Part shown: piece after piece, positions 11,765-22,973 of the stretch
Numbering within the stretch: position 1 is the stretch's first letter
Layout: each line of letters starts with the position of its first letter
Assembly (NCBI GenBank): GCA_014529385.2
Contig: CM043948.1
Coordinates: forward strand, 22,777,451 to 22,841,450
Reading direction: 5' to 3'
Source of the DNA: Adiantum capillus-veneris
Lineage: Eukaryota; Streptophyta; Polypodiopsida; Polypodiales; Pteridaceae
DNA: 64,000 nucleotides
Notes under the pieces: model-generated
Database searches by the model: none
What the model was told of the DNA's origin: nothing
The model's input: only the letters and a program-made list of their open reading frames with translations
Translations under genes and position numbers: made by a program

Positions 11765-13442
11765 TCAAGGTAATGCTTTTGTGAATATATCTACAAGGTT
11801 GTCCTCTGTCGGCACATAAGCCAAGCTGATCTCTCCTGTTGAGAGTCTCTCTCTAACATAGTGGTAATGCACCTCAATGTGCTTTAAGCGAGCATGGAAA
11901 ACTAGGTTCCTTGCAAGTGCCAATGCACAGTGACTATTAGTGTAGATGATGTTGGCAGTGTCCTGTCCAACACCCAAATCAACCATAAGGCGTTGAGCCA
12001 TACACACTCAACCGTAGCTGTAAAGATTGCCATGTACTTAGTCTCACAATTGGAAGTGGCCAGATTAGGTTGCTTCTTGGCCAACGATGACATGCATGAA
12101 CTGTCAAGCATGAAACAAAAACCATGCGTGTCACAACAATTAGCCCAATCTTAGTCCAAAAAAGCAAGTAAATATGGCGGCAATGATCCCCCCTTGGGAT
12201 AAAACAAGCCAAGATGTAAAGTGCCCTCAAGTAGCAAAAAATCCTCTTGCCAATGCTTAGACCCTAGGATATGCATAAATTTGCTAACTAAATATCTGGC
12301 CTCGTATTGCAGAGATAAATAAGGCATCCAACAATAGTTTGATTAAGAGTGACATTGAAAGGATCACCAACATCATGAAGACTCAATTTTAAACTTGTTT
12401 CATGGGAGTAGCAATAGGTTTGCAATCCTCAAGTGAAAACTTACATAGCAATGTCTCTATGTAGTTTGTTTGGCACAAGGCAATACCACCATCACACTGC
12501 TTAAATTGTATGCCCAAGTAATGACGCAACAACCCCAAATCTTTCATCTTGAAAGTAACATTTAGATCGGCCTTAAATTCTGCATATTTGTCTCATTCGG
12601 TCCAGTGATCAGCAAATCATCGATAAATATGACAATGAGAAGTACATCACCCTCACGCTTTACATACAAAGTGTTTTTTGTTGGAATTTTACAAAAGCCT
12701 CGTTTAACGAATGAGTGTTAGCTTTCTCATGCCAAGCATGAGAGGGTTTCTTCAACCCATACAAAGCTTTCTTACATTTGCACACTTTATCTTCTTGTCC
12801 TTTCCTGACAAAATTGTAAGGTTGTGTCACATAAACTTCCTCAAATATATCACCATTCAAGAAAGCGGTAATGTTTGATTGATGTACATCCCATCCAAAT
12901 TGAGCTATCAATGCACATAGAAAACGAACAGTAGTCATACAACAAGTGGGAGCAAAAGTCTCTTTATAATCTAGGCCTTTCTGTTGTGCATAGCCTTTTG
13001 CAACAAGTCAAGCCTTATAGAGATCAATCTCACCATCTGGCTTACGTTTCAACTTAGAAACCCACTTCATACCAATGGCTTTTTTGTCAAGAGGCAAATC
13101 ACATAAAGTTCATGTGTCATTTTTTATAAGTACATCATACTCTAATTGCATGGCAGCCATCCAATTTCTTGAATTTTGTGCTTCATCACAAGACTGAGGT
13201 TCCTCCACGTCACATAAACTAGAAATAGCCAAAGCATAACAATTTGATGCATAAGATGCATGGCAAGAACTTGAACGAGTATGACTAGACAAAGGTGCAT
13301 CCAATTTACTATCACACAAAGTCCGCACCAACCATTTTGACATACCTTTAGCTTGCTCATTCTCAACCCTTTCCACATGATGTACATCATGTACATCTGC
13401 ATCACTAATAGGTTGATTTGTAGAATATTCAAAAATCCCCAT
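11765..13442 (-). pseudogene. copia RT and RNase H, broken
   Basis: RNase H's C-terminal part is at 11765-12007 (HARLKHIEVHYHYVRERL and DIFTKALP). The RT catalytic box reads FIDD near 12620, and the RT N-terminal half is at 12660-12938 (LYGLKKPSHAWHEK). The linker to integrase is at 13110-13442. Several frameshifts separate the pieces. Confidence 0.88.
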
Positions 13443-14559
13443 AGGCTATACATTTGCCTCATTACAATTTACATTTAAGTTTCCACAAGTAAAAAGAGGC
13501 AACAAACAGTCATAAATGTCATGAAGCTTACATTACTATCTCTAGTGCATGATAATAAAGGCTACATAGAATCTTCCACAAACACAACATCTCATGAATC
13601 CAAAATACGCTTTGTTTGCAGATGGTATAACTTGTAACCTTTGCTTTTAGTATTGTAACCAACAAAAATGCATTTGACAGCCTTATCATCCAATTTTTTG
13701 CATCGCGTTTGTGGCATCAAAGCATAAGCTAAACAACCATAAATGCACACATGATCAATAGATGGCTTCCTATCATGCATTCTTCATAAGGAGTCATATA
13801 TTGCAAAGCTTTTGTAGGTCACCTGTTAAGTACATAAGTAGCACACATGATGGCCTCTAGCCAAAATGAATGTGGAAAAGGTTGACTCTTCACCATACAT
13901 CGTGCCATGTCCTTAAGCGGCCTGTTTTTCCTTTCAGCAACACCAATTTATTGAAGTGTATACGGCACTGTACATTGGTGTTTTATCCCACGACTAGCCA
14001 GAAATACATCAAACTCATGAGACACATACTCCATCCCTCAATCTGAATGGAGGGTGCCCATAGTACATTTGAAGAAATTTTTAGCCATAGCCAAAAATTT
14101 CTTGAAGCACATAAACACTTCGGACTTAGCTTTAAGCAGATACACCCATGCATGCCTAGAGTAATCATCAATGAAAGTCACAAAGTATAGGTAATTGCCT
14201 AAGGATGGAGTTTGCATAGGCTCGGAAGCATCATTATGCACAAGTTGCAATCTGTATGCAGCCCTAACTCAACCATCCTTTGGAAACTTAACACTGCATC
14301 TTACCCAAAATACGGCCTTCACAAACATGCTTCACAGGGTGCTTCAAGAGGCGGCAAAAAAGCAACCATATCAATTTTTTGCAAACGCAACAAACTGGCA
14401 AAATTCAAATGCCCAAAATGTGCATGCCAAAATTTTGCCTCTAAAACATCCTTTGAATCCACAATTGCATTAGCAAAATTCTACCCACACTTATCATACA
14501 AACTGAGCTTATACAACCCACGGTACCAAATGCCAGATGCAACAATTTCATCACCAAAA
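13443..14559 (-). pseudogene. copia integrase, broken
   Basis: The core start is at 14038-14250 (FVTFIDDYSRHAWVYLLKAK). The downstream part of the core is at about 13800-14040, and the C-terminal HDRKPSIDHVCIYGCLAYAL with VKCIFVGYNTKSKGYK is at 13592-13780. Stops and frame changes interrupt it, as in copy 1. Confidence 0.85.
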
Positions 14560-15389
14560 CTAAGATAAATTAACTGTACATTTGTCATCCTTAAATTTCA
14601 CAACACGACCAAGTCTAGCAAGTGCAGATATAGACAACCACAAAAGGTTCTTTTTTATGCCAGGTACATAAAGTGCATCAACAAATGTGAAAGAAATTCC
14701 ATTTGTAGCAGTCAGCACAACCTTTCCAACTCCCTGAACCGGATAATAAGAGGCATTGTTGGCACAAGTGATTGTATTCCCATGAGGGACAGACTTGAGA
14801 GAGATAAACAAGTCATGATGTGAGGTAATGTGCCTTGTAGCACCACTATCGTAGTACCAGACATGTGAATCTGTAACAACTGACATACATGCATCATGAA
14901 CAGAAGGATAATAAATGCACTCTAAACTAAACTAGTCCCACTCTGCATCTACATCAGCATCACAATCTCCTTTCATAGAAGATCTACAATAGTTGCATTT
15001 GTATTGAAGCCGTCCACTTTTGCCTTCTATTTAGGACATTACTTGATCAAGTGATCATTAGCTTTGCAATAATGGCAATGCATCTTCTTTTTTCCCTTTT
15101 CACCAGAGTTCCCATATGAGGTGTTGCAAGCAAAATAATTAGGAACATGTGATTTTCCACTCATTGGAAGAACCATGAGAAGTGGCTACATTGCCATTAC
15201 TACCTTTTCTTTGAGCAGCAAAAAAAGCATGTTCAACTGCACATTGTTTAGCCTTGTTCTTTCTTGAAAGTGACTCTTGAAATAAAAATGTGCATAATGC
15301 ATCAAAGTTGACAACATCAAGATTTCCTCGGGTCATAAGTCTTCAAGTACTAGCAAAAGTCTGTTAAGAATCTTCGACAATTTTTTTTG
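14560..15389 (-). pseudogene. copia protease and gag C-terminus, broken
   Basis: The protease motif YYDSGATRHI lies in the 14560-14886 block, which continues to PGIKKNLL at the gag-pre-integrase junction. The zinc knuckle near 15050 keeps all ligands (CHYCKANDHLIK then C) but has an in-frame stop. The gag fragment 15139-15336 matches copy 1. The domain ends abruptly near 15389. Confidence 0.85.
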
Positions 15390-15939
15390 CATACATAGGT
15401 GTATTGTGCTCTCCATGTGATTTGAGAGCAGTTTTGGATTGCCACATGCATCTTTGGCCATGATGTATGTTTTGTGTGGTATTGCTTATGCATAGCCATT
15501 GATGACTTCTCAAAGATAGTTTATAGATCCAGCCTTACACACACAGGGATAGTCACAAGTTCTTTTGACACAACAATTCTACGAGCATCTTTGACAGTGA
15601 TAGGTATTTACAAGAATTTTGGTTCCAGCGGGAGTTTTATGCATATGGATTATGTGTATGCTAGCACAAATTTTGTGTTGTGAGCTCTATTGAGAGCATT
15701 TTACCCGCCACAGGGAGCTGAGTTCTGTGGTCTTTTGCTTACACACTTGTTGGAATCTGTTTGAGCATGAGCATGAGCAATATTTGCCAAATAATGCGTT
15801 GTCAGCACTCTTTTATTGTTTATGCATTGATTTGCTGAGTTTTGGTTGATATTTTGATCTTTGTATAGAGAAGAGTCTGCCAAAATTTTTGCAATTTTTT
15901 TTTCCATAAATTCCCAGCCTCACTCTCTTGTTTAGAAGA
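15390..15939. other. Unassigned insert between two copia remnants
   Basis: Sequence unlike copy 1 begins at 15390. I see no protein or element motif until copia RT homology starts near 15940 on the plus strand. Confidence 0.5.
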
Positions 15940-17176
15940 AGGTGTCTACCAAAGGGTTTTAAAATTGAACCTAAAAAACCTACAAGGGCAAAACTGGTTT
16001 ATAGATCGTGTAAGATATCCTAAAGGAAGGCTCAAGGCAGTGGTACTAGAAATTTGACAAGTACATACAGCCCCAATGTTATGTACGGAGCCAAGAAGAT
16101 CATTGCTTGTATACTTGGAAGTCAAAATATGGTTCACTTATCATCTTGATACTTTATGTGTCGATGACATGCTCATTGTTGGGAAGTCTAAAGACAAGAT
16201 AGCGATCTTGAAGAAGTAACTTAGCACGTAGTTTTCTATAAGGATTTGGGAGATTCAAGTCACTTTCTTGGTATGCATATCAAGGGGGATTTGAATCGTA
16301 AAATGCTGAGTTACTTCAGGAAACATATATCCACAAGGTCTTGCAATGTTTAAACATGCAGGGGGGAAAGCTACATTGAGTATCCCAATGCAGGCATATG
16401 CAAGAATGGTGCTCCCAAATTTGATGATGAGAAAGAGAAAATGGCAAAGGTTCCATATCCTTTAGCAATAGGCAGTATTATGTACGCCATGGTAACCACC
16501 AGGCCAGACATTACATTTTCACTGGGAGTGGTTAGTAGATTTATGACATATCCTTGCAGGAAGCATTGGGAAGCAGTGAAGTAAATTCTGAGATATCGTA
16601 AAATTACATCAGGCAAGTGCATATTCTTTGGGAGCAATGATGCATCCATAGGGAGTTACACGAATGTGGACTATGCTGGGTTGTTTGGATAGTCGAAGAT
16701 CCATGTCTGGTTATGTATTTCTATTTACTGGAGCAGCAGTGTCATGGAGATCATGTCTCCAGGATTCCCGAGGATTGCACTTCGTCTTCCACCATAGAGG
16801 TAGAGTATGTTTGCAGTTTCTAGCGCTAGCAAGGAATCTGTATGGTTAGCTCGTCTAGTGTGAAACCATGGCATTTATCAAACTACAATGTTGTGGTATT
16901 GTGTTAGCAAAGAACCCCCATATCACTCCAAGTCAAAACACATAGAGGTCATGTATCATGTGATATGGGACATATTGGCTAGCAAACACATTGAGATAGT
17001 CAAGGTCCATACAAACGACAACCACGCAAATGCTCTCATGTAAAGCCTAGCTTGAGAGTGGTTTGCACATTGCATTCGAGATGATGTGTGTAGGGTAAAG
17101 CCACTGGAATTCTTCATGGTTATACATGTTGTGTATGCATAGGCCACTTGGGCCACGTTGGCCTTCAAGTGGGAGA
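15940..17176 (+). pseudogene. copia RT/RNase H remnant, plus strand
   Basis: Decayed RT includes the catalytic block near 16160 (DDMLIVGKSKDKI). It is followed by VPYPLAIGSIMYAMVTTRPD (16450-16515) and the RNase H block SRRSMSGYVFLFTGAAVSWR (16690-16750). Coding ends near the purine tract AAGTGGGAGAT at 17166-17176. Frequent frameshifts and stops mark it as old. Confidence 0.82.
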
Positions 17177-17360
17177 TAGTTGGGGTTCAAGCCAACTGGT
17201 CGTACGCCCATGTCCATTACTAGCCCATATAACCTTATTCATTGATAACAATAGAATAATGAGCGTGAGTAGGTAAATCATTCTGTACTCCACCCACTAT
17301 GTGTCTGCTTTTCTTTTCCCTCGCACTTTGTACACACCACACACTCTACTTACATGAATG
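17177..17360 (+). repeat. Probable 3' LTR fragment of the copia remnant
   Basis: Right after the purine tract comes AGTTGGGGTTCAAGCC, resembling the TGTTGGG starts of copia LTRs but with a damaged first dinucleotide. The far end is not clear; AATAGAATAATGAG near 17248 could be the poly(A) area. Confidence 0.4.
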
Positions 17361-20194
17361 TAGAGAGACATTATTAGAGCCCATAGTACCATGAGAAGGT
17401 GGGAGATAGTCACAACTCACAAAATTTCCTTCAAAGGATCATAGACCCACCATCATTAGTCACATAAGAAGGGGTCACTTTGCAACATGCAGAGATGATC
17501 AAACTTAGGAGATGCCCATGTGCCCTAGGATATAGTGCGTCAAGGCTCCATCAAAGACAAATAGAAGAGATCCAAACTCAACACCACCAAGCTACAGAGG
17601 GAGTTTGTATCTTATTCATTTTACTGATGGACAAAGAGGACACATATCCATATACAAATGATGTGTCTCATAAGAAGATTTCAGCTCTTAATAGACATAA
17701 AAATGTTTTCTTCCTTTCTCTCTCTTGCTTTGTGTTGCCAAATATTTTTATAGGGAGATGCTATAGGAAGTGAAGCTGTGTTTGGCTCTTTGCGGTTTTG
17801 CTATTTGCTAGGCCCTATCAACATTGTTTAGGCCAAATGTAAAAAAAGAGACGTGTGAATGTGGCATCATCTCTAAAATTTACAAATTGTTAACGTGTTT
17901 TTGCTTTTTGCACTTACGTGGTTACTGGAGGCTTCCTTGCTTCATTTCAAAATTTCAAAAATTTTCACAACTTCATGGCTAGTCCGTGGTTTTCATGCTC
18001 AACTTTGCTTAAACATCTTGGGCATACTTGTCTTTTGAGGTTAAGTTATGAGTCGTAAGAAGCAATATTTCTATTTGTTCATTGGACCAAGAGTTGACCC
18101 ACATTCGTTGCAATTTAGATCACTATGCGTGCTGACATCTGTAGAATGCGCTTGATGAGCTTCTATTTTGACATGTCATCTTGGAATTCAATCTTTGTAA
18201 GATACATCTAAAATGAGTGAGGCTAAGACGATTTGGGTTATTTTCAGCAAAGGTTTGTATCTTGAAGGCATGTGGCATTACACAAGGCATTTACTTTGGA
18301 AAAAAATCAAGAGAAGATTGTTAGTCAAAGAATCTTGGGCTAAAAAAATGGTCATTCTTTGCAATGCTAACACAAACATGTGCCGCTCAGCCCCCATCTC
18401 CCTAAGCAAAGTGTTAAGAGGATCATCATCACTTCATGTCAAAGTGTTAGGTGATGTTCAAAGTGTCCAACCATCATCAATGCGCCAATGATGTGATTTT
18501 CTTTGACTTTATTGAATCACTATTTATTTTCGAACTATTCAATTGATCTACCTCCTTATCACAAATTCATCTACCTCCATCTCACACCTAAGCCTTCACT
18601 TTCTAATATTACTTTACGTAGCTGTTGAAATAGTCTCTTTATTATTCAACATCTCTTTTAGCCATTCAACTCTAATTTTAAAAAAGTAGTTCGATCGATG
18701 GTGTGAATTGGTGTAGAGTTTAATTTCTCACTGGATATATGACATCTAGCATTGTTGTTGATAAAAAATTGTGGTTGATCAACATTTTCCATCAATCTTT
18801 ATTCATTTTTAATTATTGCCTCTTCCAATTGAATATGACATATTTGTTGATGCCCATACACATTACATGCTCATTTTTTTTTGACATCAAATGTAACCAA
18901 ATGATTTGCAATTCTCTCCATTAACATGCTTCCAATGTTGGAAGCCCAATAGCAAGAGTCGCCCATGATAAGGAGGGCATGTGTTTTCATGATTGTTTTA
19001 AAGTCAAGAATAGCATCACATCCCCCACACACTCGACTAATGATAGTGTGTGCAATATGCTTGCTCACATACATAAAACGTACTTATGTGACCGATACTA
19101 AATATACGTAATTTAATAGGTGCCAAAATTATTGCTCTAATTGTCTTTTTGTCTATGTTTGCAAGGACACCACAACACTCCATATGCAGAAGAACATAAG
19201 TGCAATACTTTTTTATTTATATCTAAGTACTTTAAAGTTGTAAGGATCTTCACCCAACCCCCCAAACTTTGAAGCATGTGTAGATCTAGTGATCGATATG
19301 AATGGTAAGATTGTGGTTTCATAACAAAAATATTATCATACAAATGGTAAACACTCATTATAGTAATGTAACAAAGACAATGCTCACATACACTTATGAG
19401 TTTCAATAGATTATATCCTCAATTCTTGGAAGCTATGGTTGGGTAGCATGCATTTGACTAGATTAGTCATGTCTAAGTTTGACCGTGGGCCATCTGTTGG
19501 GTTCCTAGCCTCTTGATCAAGCATCCTTTATCTCCATTTTGATGTTGTTTAAAGCACCAACTTGTGTTGAGACATTGAGTTGTCAACTCTCCAATCTATA
19601 TGTAGGAGGACACCTAATTTCAAACAAAGACTGTCATAATATCGTGATAAGCTTCAATTAGCAAAATCGACAATCCTTTCATTTTTTATTTTTAGAAATA
19701 GAAATAGAGTTGGCCATCTCTCTCTCTCTCTGTGTGTGTGTGTGTAGAGCTCTCAGCTTGGCATGGTTTGTGCGTGTCTATGCCTTGTGCCTCTATCTCT
19801 CTGTCTTGCTCGTTATCTCAAGCTCTTATATGCTCTAGTCTGCACATGTCTCTTTTGTTGTTGAGATCTATCGTTGCCTTTTTTTTAGCAACGTGGTGTG
19901 CAAGGAAAACTCGCATGTACCTGCCGCAAGCATCACCATGTCCACGAGATTTTATAAAAGTTATTAACCTTCTCTATCTGACCTCATAATTTGCCCCAAA
20001 AAAAAGAAATGTTGCTTGGCCTTATGTATATTTGTCACGGAGTGGGAGGGATGGGATTGACGATGGAGATTGGATTTGGGGGCACGAAGGATCTCGACAG
20101 TCTCGCGGTAATAATTAACCGTGGGATGTAGAGATTAGTCCGGGGAAAATTAATCTCGAGATGTGGCTCTTAATCTTCGAAAATCCCACCCCCT
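17361..20194. other. Unassigned stretch
   Basis: No supported gene or element. A TC-TG compound microsatellite is at 19716-19746. The open frames at 17480-17773 and 18213-18491 show no family resemblance. Confidence 0.5.
19716..19746. repeat. Compound TC/TG microsatellite
   Basis: A run of TC units passes directly into TG units. Confidence 0.95.
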
Positions 20195-20257
20195 CGCGCC
20201 CATGATATGAACCCTTGATAGGGGAGTGAGAGCCCAATGCCCTAACCATTACGCTTG
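20195..20257 (-). repeat. tRNA-like segment (SINE or tRNA pseudogene)
   Basis: The minus strand has an A-box-like AATGGTTAGGGC and a B-box-like GGGTTCATATC with tRNA spacing. Arms do not pair fully, so it is not called as a tRNA gene. Confidence 0.4.
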
Positions 20258-20456
20258 TATTTAGATGCAAAGCTGTGTGGCTGTAAATTAGAAAATGCTA
20301 ACTCAAAATAAAAACTAATTTCGGGATCTCGAGATGATTTTTTATGCAACAGGCAGGGGGACCATTAATGCAGCCCCTCGGGACTAAGTGGCACAGGCAT
20401 GGAGGGATGGGATCTACGGTGGGGAAATTGTGGGCCGTAGATCTGGGTGCGGATAG

Positions 20457-21122
20457 TGTAACAAACTGCTGACGTGTCAAAGCCTAAAGAATGGAGCCAA
20501 CTTACACATGTGGCCGAGGGGCCTAAACTGTCACAAAGTGATGACGTGGCTGCCCGAGAGCAGAAACCCTAACCCTAATTTTTGCCAAAAATCCTAATTG
20601 TTGAAACCCTAATTTTGAAAACCCTAACCCTAAAACCTGCAAACCCTAATTCTGCTGCCAAAGACCCTAAAACTGTAGAAACCCTAACCCTAACCCTAAG
20701 GACAATAGGGAGATTTCCGCGTTTTGCGCTAGTTGATGACGTGGCAGGTTGTACAGATTTCTGTGATTGACGTTGGTAGCTTTTTGGCTTTGCTTTTGGA
20801 CTAGAAGCTTTTGAGTTTTAAAGGCTTTTTATTGTAACTGTTTTTCAGGCCAAGGGCCTTTAAATATGAGGCTAGGGCTCATTCTCTGGCATGCTTCCTG
20901 GAGAAGGTGAAGAGTCTGGAGTACCGGCTTGTACTTTGATGATCCAATATAAAGAAATACCGAAAGGGGCGCCAAGGTTTGGGGCCAATACTCTCTGGGG
21001 TGGAATTCCGCCACTCCGTGTCGCGTGTCGTCTCTCTCTCTTTCAATTCAGTTGTTATTGAAGTGCTAAAAGTCTGTTCAATATGTTCTTTTCTATTGGC
21101 ACGTAATGCCCGCCTTGTGACA
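20457..21122 (+). repeat. Solo LTR, gypsy family A (A1)
   Basis: A 666-bp LTR from TGTAACAAACTGCTGACG to CTTGTGACA, homologous to 33195-33882 and 43462-44111. No internal element sequence follows it. Flanks are GATAG and GATAC, four of five identical, consistent with an aged target duplication. Likely control signals are TGACGTGG boxes near 20542 and 20737, a TTTAAATATG TATA-like site near 20860 and the shared R motif at 20955-20973. Confidence 0.82.
20563..20699 (+). repeat. Degenerate telomere-like CCCTAA tract inside LTR A1
   Basis: At least ten AACCCTAA-type units, including CCCTAACCCTAACCCTAA at the end, lie between two bZIP-like boxes. Sister LTRs A2 and A3 lack this block. Confidence 0.75.
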
Positions 21123-21193
21123 GATACCCTAAATTACTTTTTTGTAATCTAAGGTACCGTAAATTACAAAAGTAATATAAGGTACCCAATTTT

Positions 21194-21265
21194 GCGAGCG
21201 TGGGGTCTGAACCCGTGACCTGACCCATGAGAGACACATGTCCTAACTACTTCGCCTTGCGCGCG
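21194..21265 (-). repeat. tRNA-like segment
   Basis: The minus strand shows A-box-like AGTAGTTAGGAC and B-box-like GGGTTCAGACCCC. The ends GCGCGC and GCTCGC pair partly like an acceptor stem. Probably a tRNA pseudogene inside the foldback element. Confidence 0.4.
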
Positions 21266-21709
21266 TTATTGAAGCATGGGGGCCCTAATTTACTTAAAAC
21301 ACGTGTGCAAGGTGGCAACCTTAGAAAGTAATTTAAGGTACCCTAAATTACTTTCGATGCCACCGCCCAAATCTACGACCCACAATTTCCCCGCAATAGA
21401 TCCCACCCCCCATGCCCGTGCCACTTAGGGATGCCTCCTGCCTGGAGCGATTCCGCAATGCAGAGGCTCATGAGGTTGTCGGCAAATAGGGCTGAATTTT
21501 TTTTCTGATCGCAATAAATACTTAATGTGCTTCTAAGTTCTAGCATGGTAGACGCTAAGGACTCATGGAGTAAAATTTAAATATTGTCGTCGAGAAAAAA
21601 AGCTCAGCAGTGATGGCACGCCCAAGGCCGTGCGTGCTATTCGCGCAGTCGTTTCTTCATCCCGTCTTGGCCGAATACGTAGATGAGGTACATCAGTATT
21701 CTAGCTCCC

Positions 21710-21716
21710 TGTGTGT

Positions 21717-21786
<70 letters not shown>
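21710..21786. repeat. Compound TG/CG/TG/GA microsatellite
   Basis: Four dinucleotide runs follow each other without a break, ending in about 20 GA units. Confidence 0.95.
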
Positions 21787-21789
<3 letters not shown>

Positions 21790-22200
21790 ACTGCAACTAT
21801 GGGCAGTGAAAGATGCACTCGCGTGGTAATATCTATCTCAAAGACGGTTTGTTCAATGTATCACATACACAAACACAAGGGGCAGCCCGAGCACACCCAC
21901 TGTCACAGGAGCAGCATAGCATCCGTGTAGAAGGGGTTTCCAATGCACCAGGGGAAGTAAAAGGAGGACGATGGAGGGGGAGTCAGAGAGTCATAGGTGA
22001 GAAAGATTGGAGAGATCCTTTTTGCTTACGTTTTGAGTGTGAGCTTTGCTCGTGGAGTTTATCCACGTCTGCATTGCTTTGGCTTGCCTTTTCTTGTGCC
22101 ATCTGTAGGTCAGCTTCCAAGTGGTTTTGGTCCGCCCTCTGTTTTCTTTCTTGTTCGTTTTGGTGTTTGGCTTCTCTCTTTTCCTTTGGAGTGGCCTAGG

Positions 22201-22870
22201 CTCTTTACCTGCTCGTCACAATGGTTTACCCCGTGGTATGTTTCCTTTGCCTTGTCATCAGCATCCTTCCTTTTGAGCATAGTCACATGTCCCAAAGGTG
22301 TAGCGGAAAGGGTGAATCGGATGACCATCAAGTCTGCAATTGATGAAGAAGGATTCTCGATTGAGGGCAGCCACCAAACCTCGACATGGGGCAGCCCCGT
22401 GTGGGTGTGGTACTTGGCCTATGGCAGCCCCTCCCTGTGCAAGACCTGCGAATTTACAATAGCACAACACCCAAGGGAGTGGGGTGTCGGCGCTCTCTTA
22501 GGCTCTTTACCTGCATGTCACAATGGTTTACCCCGTGGTATGTTTCCTTTGCCTTGTTGTCTGCATTCTTCCTTTCGAGCATAGTCACATGTGTCAAAGG
22601 TGCAGTCATCGGCATCCTTCCTTTCGAGCATAGTCACATGTGTCAAGGTGTAGCAGAAAGGGTGAATTGGATGACCATCAAGTCTACAATTGATGAAGAA
22701 GGACTCTCGATTGAGTGCAGCCATCGAACCTCGACATGCCCACATCAAACCTCCTCGGACTCGGCCCTGAACTGTGGGCACCCCCGTGTGGGTGTGGTAC
22801 TCGGCCTACGGCAGCCCCTCCTTGTGCAAGACCTGCGAATTTACAATAGCACAACACCCAATGGAGAGAG
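22201..22870. repeat. Direct tandem duplication of about 300-360 bp
   Basis: Unit 1 (22201-22500) and unit 2 (22501-22870) share GGCTCTTTACCTG, CACAATGGTTTACCCCGTGG, ATGACCATCAAGTCT and CCTGCGAATTTACAATAGCA in order. Unit 2 also carries an internal second copy of the block with CATCCTTCCTTTCGAGCATA. The long open frame over it (21997-22584) is not recognisable, and coding potential is doubtful. Confidence 0.85.
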
Positions 22871-22925
22871 AGGGTGATGAGAGAGGGAGAGAATAGATAG
22901 TAGTGAGAGAGGGACTCCAAAACTA

Positions 22926-22929
<4 letters not shown>

Positions 22930-22972
<43 letters not shown>

Positions 22973-22973
22973 T
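22930..22973. repeat. GA microsatellite
   Basis: About 18 GA units, slightly interrupted at the right end. Confidence 0.95.

Larger units (their letters stand above)
11406..15389 (-). mobile_element. Ty1/copia retrotransposon, copy 2 (5' truncated)
   Basis: Same family and strand as copy 1. It retains the 3' LTR (11406-11633), the purine tract, RNase H, RT, integrase, protease and part of gag. Homology with copy 1 stops near 15389 in gag, so the 5' LTR, primer site and gag start are missing. All domains carry stops or frameshifts. Confidence 0.9.
20345..21446. mobile_element. Foldback / long inverted-repeat element, split by a solo LTR
   Basis: The arm at about 20349-20450 is repeated in reverse complement at about 21362-21446. 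Shared blocks include TAAGTGGCAC, GGCATGG, GGGGAAATTGTGGG and CGTAGAT. Without the 666-bp solo LTR, the element would be about 430 bp, MITE-sized. Its interior holds a tRNA-like segment and short palindromes such as TAATTTAAGGTACC. No transposase is present. Confidence 0.6.

Noticed and set aside
20195-21265. Functional tRNA genes
   Set aside because: A- and B-box-like sequences exist but cloverleaf stems do not pair properly, and they sit in repeats.
21997-22584. 195-codon open frame as a host gene
   Set aside because: Spans the first unit and the start of the second unit of a tandem duplication, no recognisable domain, and composition is not protein-like.
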